Source: an uncultured Slackia sp.
GTDB taxonomy: Bacteria > Actinomycetota > Coriobacteriia > Coriobacteriales > Eggerthellaceae
Assembly: GCA_900553655.1 (NCBI GenBank)
Contig: USEQ01000044.1
Location: forward strand, 1 to 8,392
Direction of reading: 5' to 3'
Length of the DNA stretch: 8,392 nt
Under the pieces are notes generated by a model. The model saw only the letters and a program-made list of their open reading frames with translations, was not told the origin of the DNA and made no database searches. Positions 1 to 6,503 of the stretch are shown piece after piece. The position numbers were made by a program, and so were the translations under genes. How positions within the stretch are numbered: the stretch's first letter is position 1; the number at the start of each line of letters is the position of its first letter.

Positions 1-748
1 AGGAGGATGCGTCGGGCGCGTTTTGCCGACGGTGGGTTTGGCTCAAGTCTGCAACCGGCGCTGAAGCGATGGCGTTTCGCCGTTCGCGACGGTCGATGCG
101 CTTCGGCGCGGCGTCGGTGCTCCTCCAGCTATCGGGTGCTCGTGGCGCGTGTTTTCCCGCTGCGGGGCCGTCTTCGTCGGCTGCGTTTTCGTTCGGATTC
201 GAGTCGAGCTCGTTAACCGTCTCTCCAAGCGCCGCACGCAATTTCGCGCGACCGCGGCTTAAATGCGCTGCTACCGCAGACGTGGTGCGGTTCGTTATAG
301 CGGCGATCTCGGCGATGGAATACCCTTCGTAGTAATGCAAATAGATTGCTTCGCGGTATTTCTCGTCGAGCTCCATCACCGCGTCCAAGACGGTACTTCC
401 TTCGGGCTCTTCGGGCGCGTGGCAGTCGCCGGCGGCTTCGAGCGGAGCCGATGTGCGGCGGTAGGCGTTGCGCAGCGCGTCTTTGCAGGCGTTTGCCGTG
501 GTGCGTATCACCCAGGCTTTTTCATGCTCTGCGCTCTGGAACGGCTCGCTTCGTCCGACCAGTTTCATGAGGACGCCTTGGCAGATGTCTTGCGCATCGT
601 GAGTGGATTTCAGATAGGTGAAGCTGAGGCGCAAAATCAGGTTCGAGTACGCGGATACGAGGCGCCGCGCTTCGGTTTCGGGGTCGACGTGCGCGGTACT
701 GTATCGTGGTGCGGCGGCGCGTGCGTTGCGTTGTTCGTTCATGCGCAT
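1..748 (-). CDS. ECF-type RNA polymerase sigma factor (C-terminus cut off by the window edge)
   Basis: Seen: an open minus-strand frame of 249 codons with no stop before the left edge. It begins at ATG 748-746, preceded 5 nt upstream by AAGGAGG (760-754); a second in-frame ATG at codon 3 (742) is 11 nt from the same site and equally possible. Residues about 27-95 form a sigma-2 region, with the core-binding signature DAQDICQGVLMKLVGR at 51-66. Residues about 118-172 form a sigma-4 region (LDEKYREAIYLHYYEGYSI, then a helix-turn-helix ending near SRGRAKLRAAL). Known: ECF factors carry only these two domains and direct RNA polymerase to stress or envelope promoters. Odd: residues 175-249 are a hydrophilic tail rich in Asp, Glu, Arg, Ala and Pro, whereas ECF factors usually end soon after sigma-4. 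No anti-sigma gene is visible; it could lie outside the window. The gene is divergent from tlyA. The family is sure; the regulon is unknown. Confidence 0.88.
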   Translation of the reverse strand, partial: MRMNEQRNARAAAPRYSTAHVDPETEARRLVSAYSNLILRLSFTYLKSTHDAQDICQGVLMKLVGRSEPFQSAEHEKAWVIRTTANACKDALRNAYRRTSAPLEAAGDCHAPEEPEGSTVLDAVMELDEKYREAIYLHYYEGYSIAEIAAITNRTTSAVAAHLSRGRAKLRAALGETVNELDSNPNENAADEDGPAAGKHAPRAPDSWRSTDAAPKRIDRRERRNAIASAPVADLSQTHRRQNAPDASS

Positions 749-818
749 GGCGCCCTCCTTCGGTTTCGTTCGGTGTCCTTTGCAACGTTGCTCGCTTACA
801 ATACGAACGAGCGATGCG

Positions 819-838
819 TTTCCTGACATCGCAGGAAA
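819..838. promoter_or_regulatory. Perfect 7-bp inverted repeat between divergent sigma and tlyA genes (candidate operator)
   Basis: Seen: TTTCCTG (819-825), 6 bases, CAGGAAA (832-838), a perfect dyad 71-90 bp upstream of the sigma-factor start. It is not followed by a T-run on either strand in the sense needed for a terminator: on plus the run after it is GAAAAAA. A 10-bp perfect palindrome GCAACGTTGC lies nearby at 782-791. Inferred: the position between two divergent genes fits a shared regulator site. Confidence 0.35.
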
Positions 839-964
839 GAAAAAAGCAAAGTTTTCGAGGAAGTTGCGCAGCGCGTTCGATTCGTCGGCATGCATCGCAG
901 GCCCGCATGCAAGGTTTTCGAAGTGCGTTGCCCTCTCACTTGCCATTATGAAGAAAGGTCCGTT

Positions 965-1873
965 GTGTCGAATTGCGAAATCAGCGAAGCAAATCATGGG
1001 CGTCGTGACCGCGTTGCCTCAATGCAGTGCGGTCCTTCGGGCAGCGAGCTTCCTGCCGCCGCGGCCCAGGATGCGTCGAGGAATGAGGCGAACCCCTCAT
1101 CCTCTTTGGGACGAAACGCCGAGCGCAAAGCCAAGCCGAAAAAGGTGCGCCTAGACGACCTGCTCGTCGATCGCGGGTATTTCTCCGATCGGGGCGATGC
1201 TTTGCGTGCCGTATTGGCCCATGAAGTGAGGGTCGACGACGTGTATCCCATGAGCGCGGCTGTGAAAGTGAGGCAAGGCGCCGACATTTTCGTAAAAAAC
1301 AGGCGTGCATTCGTCAGTCGCGGCGGACATAAGCTGCAAGGGGCCATTGATGCCTTCGGACAGAATGTCGAGGGGGCGCGTTGCATCGACATAGGAAGCT
1401 CGACGGGCGGGTTCACCGATTGCTTGCTCCAGGCGGGAGCGGCAAGCGTCGCATGCGTCGATGTGAATTACGGGCAGCTTGCCTGGAAGCTGAGGGAGGA
1501 TTCGCGTGTTTCGGTGTTCGAGCGCACGAACATCAAGACAGCCTCTCCCGAAGAACTCGGCGCTCCATTCGATATCCTGGTTGCCGACCTGTCTTTCATA
1601 GGATTGGCGGGGCTTGCCCCCGTATTCGCCGCGCTTTGCGCGCGGGGAAGCGTGGTGCTGGCGCTCATCAAGCCTCAATTCGAAAGCGCGCACGACGAAA
1701 CGGACCGTGGCATCGTTCGCGACGAGAGGGTGCGTCTTCGCGTTGTGGAAGAGGTGAAAGAGGCGTTTGCCGCTCGGGGTTTTCGTATCGAGGGAGTCGT
1801 CGAAAGCCCGATTAAGGGCGCCGAGGGCAATGTGGAGTACGTCGTGAAGGCAGTTTACGAAGGTGCCGCTTAA
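965..1873 (+). CDS. tlyA: TlyA family rRNA (cytidine-2'-O)-methyltransferase
   Basis: Seen: an S4 RNA-binding domain at about 1145-1300 (begins VRLDDLLVDRG), a short linker with SRGGHKL, then an FtsJ/RrmJ-like Rossmann methyltransferase. The SAM-binding motif I is DIGSSTGGF (1388-1414), followed by VADLSF (1580-1597) and LIKPQFE (1664-1684). Lys 1331, Asp 1586, Lys 1670 and Glu 1835 (codon positions) fit the K-D-K-E tetrad of 2'-O-methyltransferases. Known: TlyA methylates cytidines in 16S and/or 23S rRNA, and its loss gives capreomycin resistance in mycobacteria; the hemolysin name is historical. Start: uncertain. GTG 965 has AAGAAAGG 6 nt upstream and is used here. ATG 890, ATG 1022, TTG 1106 and GTG 1145 are also in frame. 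Family members normally begin only a few residues before the S4 domain, so the first 45-60 residues from GTG 965 may not be translated. No clear terminator follows; the next gene starts 94 nt downstream. Confidence 0.93.
   Translation: MSNCEISEANHGRRDRVASMQCGPSGSELPAAAAQDASRNEANPSSSLGRNAERKAKPKKVRLDDLLVDRGYFSDRGDALRAVLAHEVRVDDVYPMSAAVKVRQGADIFVKNRRAFVSRGGHKLQGAIDAFGQNVEGARCIDIGSSTGGFTDCLLQAGAASVACVDVNYGQLAWKLREDSRVSVFERTNIKTASPEELGAPFDILVADLSFIGLAGLAPVFAALCARGSVVLALIKPQFESAHDETDRGIVRDERVRLRVVEEVKEAFAARGFRIEGVVESPIKGAEGNVEYVVKAVYEGAA
1078..1104. other. GC-rich hairpin just upstream of the conserved tlyA core
   Basis: Seen: GAGG-A-ATGAGG, loop CGAACC, CCTCAT-CCTC, a 10-bp stem with one bulged A (1082). 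It sits about 40 bases before the first codon of the S4 domain. It is followed by CTTTGGG, not a T-run, so it does not look like a terminator. If tlyA starts at TTG 1106 or GTG 1145, it would be a leader hairpin; if it starts upstream, it is inside the coding region. It may also be part of a dispersed intergenic repeat. Confidence 0.4.
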
Positions 1874-1901
1874 GCTTTTCGTCCGCCATGCGGTTCTTCG
1901 C

Positions 1902-1925
1902 TACAATGGTGCGTTGCTTGCAACG
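1902..1925 (+). promoter_or_regulatory. Putative promoter -10 with inverted repeat at the expected transcript start
   Basis: Seen: TACAAT at 1902-1907 matches a -10 hexamer in 5 of 6 positions. The -35 is poor; TTCGTC at 1878-1883 has an 18-bp spacer. Immediately downstream is CGTTGC-TT-GCAACG (1912-1925), a perfect 6-bp dyad that would cover the transcription start. Inferred: a promoter for the membrane protein at 1968, possibly with an operator over the start point. Confidence 0.35.
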
Positions 1926-1967
1926 AACGGCGCTGCGTGCGCCTGAAATGAAGGGAAAGAAGGGGAT

Positions 1968-2366
1968 ATGGATTTCGTCGGCATAATCATGTTTGCGGTG
2001 CTGGTTGCGCTGTGCGTATTTTTCATCGTGTGCGGCATACAATTCGGCCGGGGCAAATGGCTTGGGCTCGTCATCAAGCAAAAGCCCGCGTCTGCAAAGG
2101 CGCATCCCTCCAAGAAGAACGGGAATGCACGAAAAGAGGAGCGTGCCAAGAAACGTCAGGAAGAAGAACGCCTTGCCATCGGGGCAAGTCTTTCGTATGT
2201 CATGTTCGCTGCGGCCTTCGCATCGTTTTTGCAGATTATGAGCCAGGTGCTTATGTTCGCGGATATTCAGCCCTTCGCGACGGTCATGTTCGCCCTTACG
2301 CTCGCTTCCTATATCGGCGTTTTCTTCCTCCTTTTCCGCACGATCCGAAAGATTCAGAGGCGCTAG
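1968..2366 (+). CDS. Small membrane protein of unknown function, three predicted TM helices
   Basis: Not recognised as a named family. Seen: 132 residues. A hydrophobic helix at about 4-25 (IIMFAVLVALCVFFIVCGI) is followed by a very basic, lysine- and glutamate-rich stretch at about 35-68 (KPASAKAHPSKKN, then KEERAKKRQEEERL). Two more hydrophobic helices lie at about 71-95 and 100-121, and the end is basic (RTIRKIQRR). By the positive-inside rule the charged stretch and the C-terminus should be cytoplasmic; the charged stretch may form a short coiled helix. Start: ATG 1968 follows a purine-rich stretch AAGGGAAAGAAGGGG (1951-1965), an adequate though very close ribosome site. Codon usage matches the neighbours, and both a possible promoter and a terminator frame it, so it is probably a real single-gene unit. 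Function is not predictable from sequence. Confidence 0.8.
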   Translation: MDFVGIIMFAVLVALCVFFIVCGIQFGRGKWLGLVIKQKPASAKAHPSKKNGNARKEERAKKRQEEERLAIGASLSYVMFAAAFASFLQIMSQVLMFADIQPFATVMFALTLASYIGVFFLLFRTIRKIQRR

Positions 2367-2417
2367 GGAAGCTTTAGTCAAAGGGGCATCCTGCTAGCGT
2401 CATGTGCTGCACGAAAT

Positions 2418-2442
2418 AAGAGGGTCTAAGGGCCCTCTTTTT
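2418..2442 (+). terminator. Rho-independent terminator after the membrane protein gene
   Basis: Seen: AAGAGGG (2418-2424), 8-base loop, CCCTCTT (2433-2439), running into TTTTT (2438-2442). The stem has seven pairs including four G-C. It lies 52 bases after the stop at 2366 and before the tetR promoter region, so it separates the two transcription units. Confidence 0.85.
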
Positions 2443-2482
2443 ATGACCTGCGACTTTTTATATCTATACGCTGTAAATAAAC

Positions 2483-2494
2483 TACGGTACCATA
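2483..2494. promoter_or_regulatory. Candidate TetR operator upstream of the tetR gene
   Basis: Seen: TACGGTACCATA, a dyad matching in 5 of 6 base pairs around GGTACC, in an AT-rich leader 29-40 bp upstream of the tetR start and just before its Shine-Dalgarno AAAGGAGG (2508-2515). Known: TetR proteins commonly bind short palindromes in their own promoter and repress themselves. Inferred: an autoregulatory site. No convincing -35/-10 pair was identified, and TetR sites are usually longer, so this is tentative. Confidence 0.35.
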
Positions 2495-2522
2495 AGGATA
2501 TTGTCGTAAAGGAGGAATATAG

Positions 2523-3263
2523 ATGGCCGAGCAGAAGAGGAAACGGGGCACGCTCACCAAGGCTGAGGTCATAGCGACGGCGTACGCCATCATCGATGCT
2601 GACGGTGTGGACGCCTGTTCCATGCGAGCGCTTGGTTCGAAGCTTGGCGTGACGGCCATGGCGGTGTACGGTTACGTTCCTTCGCGCGAGATGCTCCTCA
2701 ACGAAGTCATGGCGCGTTTCCTCGAACGCGTGGACACGCGTGCGGTTCGCGGAGAGCAGTGGGGCGAAACGCTGCTTCGCACCATGCATTCACTCCGTAA
2801 GGCGTGCATCGAGCACCCCCATTTTGCCGAGCTCATGAACAACCCGTGCATTTCCGACGGGCTAGAGCTGTACATGATGCGTCTGCGGGCGATATATCTT
2901 GCTCAAGGAATGCCTGAAGAGATTGCCGTTCAGCTGCTAAGCATCGCCGACGCGTTTTTCGCGGGTTTTTGCCTCAGGTCGTCCCAGCGCGTTGAGAAAG
3001 GGGAGGAGCCGTCGTCGCTCGACTCCAATGCTCATGGCGCAGGCGATGGGACCCGTTTTGCCACCGAGTCGCGCGTTCCGGGAATGCTTACGGGGCATCG
3101 TGCTCCTACGACGCGAATCGTGCGTCCTAACGAACGGTGGCGTCGTACGGTCAAAGCGGGCTATTCCGAACGCTCCTTCGAAAACGGCCTCTTCGTGATT
3201 ATCGAGGGCATTCGCGCCGGCGCGGCGCCCGATCCTTGCGCGTGGCGGACCCCCGTCCAGTAA
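2523..3263 (+). CDS. TetR/AcrR family transcriptional regulator
   Basis: Seen: 246 residues. An N-terminal TetR DNA-binding domain covers about 10-60: helix 1 TKAEVIATAYAIIDADGVD, then SMRALGSKLGVTAMAVYGYV as the helix-turn-helix and recognition helix, ending with REMLLNEV. The rest is a helical ligand-binding and dimerisation domain. It ends with FENGLFVIIEGIRAGAAPDP, the usual final helix of the TetR_C family. Residues about 155-215 are less helical and rich in Arg, Ser, Gly and Thr, perhaps a long loop. Known: such proteins are dimeric repressors released by small ligands and usually control a nearby transporter or enzyme. Start: ATG 2523 has an excellent Shine-Dalgarno, AAAGGAGG, 7 nt upstream. 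Context: the P-type ATPase starts 136 bases downstream on the same strand, so regulation of, or co-transcription with, that pump is possible but not shown. The ligand cannot be predicted. Confidence 0.9.
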   Translation: MAEQKRKRGTLTKAEVIATAYAIIDADGVDACSMRALGSKLGVTAMAVYGYVPSREMLLNEVMARFLERVDTRAVRGEQWGETLLRTMHSLRKACIEHPHFAELMNNPCISDGLELYMMRLRAIYLAQGMPEEIAVQLLSIADAFFAGFCLRSSQRVEKGEEPSSLDSNAHGAGDGTRFATESRVPGMLTGHRAPTTRIVRPNERWRRTVKAGYSERSFENGLFVIIEGIRAGAAPDPCAWRTPVQ

Positions 3264-3399
3264 CCTTTTTGGCACCGCCCCTTCTTGCGTTCGGCGCATT
3301 TCGGCATTCTTTCATATCGGAAACGGTTGATGCTTTCCAAGGATGCGTCTTTCTTTCCTCGTTACACTGCTCGGCGTGGGAAAGAGAGAAAGGGGAGTT

Positions 3400-6018
3400 A
3401 TGGCTGAACCGTATTACCGCATGACGGCGTCCGAGGCTCTTTCGTGCCTCGACGCCTCTGTGGACGGTCTGTCTGACGGGCAGGCGAAGGAGCGTCTTGA
3501 GGCGCACGGTCCCAACCAGCTTGCGGAAGGCAAGAAAAAAAGCGTCGCGATGGTCTTTCTGGACCAATTCAAAGACCTGCTCGTGGTGATTCTTGTCATC
3601 GCGGCGGGCATTTCAATGCTGACGGGAGACGCGGAAAGCACGGCAGTTATCATCGCAGTGCTGATCTTGAATGCGATTCTCGGCACGGTGCAGTATGTGA
3701 AGGCGGAAAAATCGCTCGATGCGCTCAAAAGCATGTCGGCGCCGGTCGCCAAGGTTTTGCGCAACGGTGTGCGTGAAGAAATCGCTGGTCCGAATGTTGT
3801 TCCGGGAGATATCGTCTTTCTGGAGGCGGGCGACATGGTGGTCGCCGACGGCAGGCTGATTGAAAGCTATTCTCTCAAAGTGAACGAAAGCTCGTTAACG
3901 GGCGAATCCGAGGCGGTCGAGAAAAACACCGACGCCCTCGAAGGCGCCTCCGTGGCTTTGGGCGACCAGGAGAACATGGCGTTTTCCGGTTCGTTGGTGA
4001 CGTACGGCCGCGGCGTGATGCTGGTTACGGGAACGGGCATGCAAACCGAGATCGGGCATATTGCCCATCTGATGAACCAGACCCAACAGCGCAAAACGCC
4101 GCTGCAGCAGAATCTGGACGATTTCTCGAAGAAGCTTGCCGTGGCGGTCTTGGCCGTGTGCGTTCTGGTATTTGCGCTATCGGTGTTCCGTAGCCATATG
4201 CCGGTGATGGATTCGTTGCTGTTCGCCGTGGCACTTGCCGTTGCTGCCATTCCCGAGGCGCTCAGTTCCATCGTCACGATCGTTTTGGCGATGGGTACGC
4301 AGAAGATGGCCAAGGAAAACGCCATCATCAAAGACCTCAAGGCTGTGGAAAGCCTCGGGGCGGTGCGCGTTATCTGCTCCGACAAGACGGGCACGCTCAC
4401 GCAGAATAAAATGACGGTCGTCAAGGCATGGACGGATGGCAACGTCATCGAAGCCGCCGATGCCTCGACGGATGATTCGGTCATGCTTCGCCTGATTCGC
4501 GTGGGCCTTTTGGCAAGCGACGCCACAACGGACGAGGAAACCGGTGCCGCCGTGGGTGACCCGACCGAGATAGCTTTAGTGGATTGGGGCGACGCCCACG
4601 GCCTTCGTGAAGAGGATGCGCGTGTCGAGTACCCGCGGCTTGCAGAGCTTGCGTTCGATTCCGACCGAAAGCTCATGAGCACCGTGCACGAGCTCGATGG
4701 CTCTTTGCTCATGCTGACCAAAGGTGCTCCCGACGTCCTGCTCGCACGTTGTGCGCGTATGATGACGCACGAGGGCGATGTGGAGATGACCGACGATATG
4801 CGTGCGGACATTGCCGCCGCGAACGACGCTTTCTCCAAGCAGGGTCTGCGCGTGCTTGCGTTTGCGAACCGCACGGTTCCAAGCACCGATATCTCGCTTG
4901 ATGACGAACGCGATTTCACGTTCGTGGGTCTTGTCGCCATGGTTGACCCTCCGCGTATGGAAAGCGCGCAGGCGGTCGCCGATGCCAAGCGCGGCGGCAT
5001 TCGCACTATCATGATCACGGGCGACCACAAAGTGACAGCCGCCGCCATCGGGCGCACCGTGGGCATTTTCGAAGACGGCGATATCGCGCTTGAGGGAACC
5101 GAGCTCGACGCCATGAGCGACGAGCAGCTCGACGAGGTGCTGCCCAAGGTTTCGGTGTATGCGCGCGTCTCTCCCGAGCACAAGATTCGCATCGTCTCGG
5201 CGTGGCAGCGTCGCGGCTGCATCGTCTCCATGACGGGCGACGGCGTGAACGATGCTCCTGCTTTGAAGAAGGCGGACGTCGGCGTGGCAATGGGCATCAC
5301 GGGCACGGAGGTCAGCAAGGACGCCGCCTCCATGGTGCTTGCGGATGATAATTTCGCCACTATTGTGAAGGCCGTTGTGAACGGGCGAAGCATCTACGCG
5401 AACATCAAGGCGTCCATTCATTTCCTGCTTTCGGGCAACATGGCGGGCATCATGGCTGTTTTGTTCGCGTCGCTTGCGGCTTTGCCTGTGCCGTTCGCGC
5501 CGGTGCATCTGCTGTTCATCAATCTTTTGACGGACAGCCTGCCCGCTATCGCGCTCGGTCTTGAGCCCGCTCGCAAGGGCCTGCTCGACCAGAAGCCGCG
5601 CGACCCTAAGTCGTCCATTTTGGACGCTCCGCTTGCACGCAAGGTGGTTTGGCATGGTGCTCTGATCGCTACGGCATCGATGACGGCGTTCTATCTGGGG
5701 CTTTCTGCAGGCGGTGCCGCTCTTGCTTCTACGATGGCGTTTGCCACGTTGGCGCTGGCGCGCCTGTTCCATGGGTTCAACTGCCGTGGCGAAGAGTCCA
5801 TTTTCAAACTGGGACTTTGCACCAATAAGTGGGTTCCCCTGGCATGGCTCGGTGGATTCGTCCTTCTTTCGCTGGTGCTGTTCGTCCCGTTCTTGCAGAG
5901 CGCGTTTTCCGTTGCGCCGTTGACGGGTATGCAATTCGCGCAAATCGTGGGTCTTGCGTTTGCTCCTACCGCGGTCGTGCAGGTCGGCCGTTTGTTCAAG
6001 ATGCTGCTGAAGAAGTAA
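3400..6018 (+). CDS. Cation-translocating P-type ATPase, Ca2+ type (P2)
   Basis: Seen: 872 residues in the full P2 order. A cation-ATPase N-terminal domain covers about 1-60, then TM1-2. The actuator carries TGES (167-170). TM4 carries IPEAL (284-288; E286). The phosphorylation motif is SDKTGTLT with Asp 328. The nucleotide domain has KGAP (441-444); TGD (540-542) and TGDGVNDAP (612-620) complete the P domain. TM5-6 hold N680, N708, T711 and D712. A C-terminal helical bundle ends in LLKK. Known: these pumps use an aspartyl-phosphate cycle to export Ca2+ or related cations from the cytoplasm. E286, N708 and D712 match the SERCA site II ligands (E309, N796, D800). The site I glutamate in TM5 (SERCA E771) is glycine here (G683), which favours one ion per cycle as in PMCA-type pumps. 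Start: ATG 3400 follows AAAGGGGAG directly and matches the family N-terminus; an upstream in-frame ATG at 3343 adds 19 unlikely residues. Mn2+ or another cation is an alternative substrate. A terminator follows. Confidence 0.95.
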   Translation: MAEPYYRMTASEALSCLDASVDGLSDGQAKERLEAHGPNQLAEGKKKSVAMVFLDQFKDLLVVILVIAAGISMLTGDAESTAVIIAVLILNAILGTVQYVKAEKSLDALKSMSAPVAKVLRNGVREEIAGPNVVPGDIVFLEAGDMVVADGRLIESYSLKVNESSLTGESEAVEKNTDALEGASVALGDQENMAFSGSLVTYGRGVMLVTGTGMQTEIGHIAHLMNQTQQRKTPLQQNLDDFSKKLAVAVLAVCVLVFALSVFRSHMPVMDSLLFAVALAVAAIPEALSSIVTIVLAMGTQKMAKENAIIKDLKAVESLGAVRVICSDKTGTLTQNKMTVVKAWTDGNVIEAADASTDDSVMLRLIRVGLLASDATTDEETGAAVGDPTEIALVDWGDAHGLREEDARVEYPRLAELAFDSDRKLMSTVHELDGSLLMLTKGAPDVLLARCARMMTHEGDVEMTDDMRADIAAANDAFSKQGLRVLAFANRTVPSTDISLDDERDFTFVGLVAMVDPPRMESAQAVADAKRGGIRTIMITGDHKVTAAAIGRTVGIFEDGDIALEGTELDAMSDEQLDEVLPKVSVYARVSPEHKIRIVSAWQRRGCIVSMTGDGVNDAPALKKADVGVAMGITGTEVSKDAASMVLADDNFATIVKAVVNGRSIYANIKASIHFLLSGNMAGIMAVLFASLAALPVPFAPVHLLFINLLTDSLPAIALGLEPARKGLLDQKPRDPKSSILDAPLARKVVWHGALIATASMTAFYLGLSAGGAALASTMAFATLALARLFHGFNCRGEESIFKLGLCTNKWVPLAWLGGFVLLSLVLFVPFLQSAFSVAPLTGMQFAQIVGLAFAPTAVVQVGRLFKMLLKK

Positions 6019-6042
6019 AGCTTCGAGCAAAGTCACGCATTC

Positions 6043-6073
6043 AAGGGCGGTCTGTTGTGCGGGCCGCCCTTTT
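6043..6073 (+). terminator. Rho-independent terminator after the P-type ATPase gene
   Basis: Seen: AAGGGCGG (6043-6050), 13-base loop, CCGCCCTT (6064-6071), then TTTTC. The perfect 8-bp stem has six G-C pairs and ends in a T tract, 24 bases after the stop codon. It isolates the ATPase from the downstream region. Confidence 0.85.
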
Positions 6074-6196
6074 CGCGTCCGGGCACTTTAAGAAGTTCAT
6101 CTGGAAGCATGCACTGCGAGTGCGACGGCGTCATGGTCTACTGGACCAGGCGGATCGCCGCCATGTCAACAGCGGTTTACATAGAGGCTGTGCACA

Positions 6197-6271
6197 ATGC
6201 CGCCGCGCGAGATGCTGCCGCGCGAGACGCTGCCGTACGAGATGCTGCCGCGCGAGATGCCGCCATATGAC
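6197..6271. repeat. Five tandem copies of a 15-bp repeat
   Basis: Seen: consensus ATGCTGCCGCGCGAG, with units at 6197, 6212, 6227, 6242 and 6257. Units 2 and 4 are identical; unit 1 differs at one base, unit 3 at two and unit 5 is the most diverged. The period is a multiple of three, so frames stay open on both strands: plus reads (M/T)(L/P)P(R/Y)E pentapeptides, minus reads an Ala/Ser/Arg repeat. Perfect spacing with no unique spacers excludes a CRISPR array. Such arrays usually vary in copy number between strains. Confidence 0.9.
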
Positions 6272-6307
6272 GGCGCTCCACGGGCGTGCTCTTTTCGGGT
6301 CTCTTCG

Positions 6308-6471
6308 TTCTCAAGTTTTCAGGGGTTTGTATCAATGACGAAAAACGACGCGGGCTATGCGTCTTCGTTAATACCCAAAAACATCGACTATGGGTAGTAA
6401 CTTGTCTCGCATGTCTCTTCCTGCGTTTCGAATCGGAGCTGTATCGATACAAATCGTCCTAAACTTGAGAA
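6308..6471. repeat. Nested inverted repeat (fold-back element or paired regulatory sites)
   Basis: Seen: the outer arms are TTCTCAAGTTT-N7-TTTGTATC at 6308-6333 and its inverse GATACAAA-N7-AAACTTGAGAA at 6446-6471, identical at all 19 defined positions. An inner pair GTTA-a-TACCCA (6367-6377) and TGGGTA-g-TAAC (6391-6401) matches at 10 of 11 positions. The outer and inner pairs share nearly the same centre (about 6384-6390), and there are weaker matches between them, such as ATGCG (6357-6361 region) against CGCAT on the other arm. The right outer arm overlaps a perfect palindrome TGTATCGATACA (6440-6451). It could be a small decayed MITE-like element, a structured RNA, or two inverted copies of a regulator site upstream of the HTH/kinase genes. 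Confidence 0.7.
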
Positions 6472-6503
6472 AAAATCGTCTCGAATCATGCCTGGGGACG
6501 TCG

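Noticed and set aside
263..826. 187-codon plus-strand open frame over the sigma factor
   Set aside because: The minus strand encodes clear sigma-2 and sigma-4 regions here; this frame has no ribosome site or family resemblance.
832..850. Terminator at the inverted repeat 819-838
   Set aside because: The run following it on plus is A-rich, and on minus the T-run precedes the stem relative to the sigma gene's transcription, so neither strand gives a stem followed by a T tract ending a gene.
3867..5393. 508-codon open frame on the minus strand opposite the ATPase gene
   Set aside because: It mirrors the codon bias of the ATPase, is rich in Ser/Arg/Thr/Ala without any domain, and the plus strand carries all P-type ATPase motifs.
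4576..6036. 486-codon open frame on the minus strand at the end of the ATPase gene
   Set aside because: His/Arg-rich antisense shadow with no recognisable domain. It also crosses the ATPase stop without a ribosome site.
6197..6271. CRISPR-like array
   Set aside because: The 15-bp units are directly adjacent with no spacers, so this is a simple tandem repeat.
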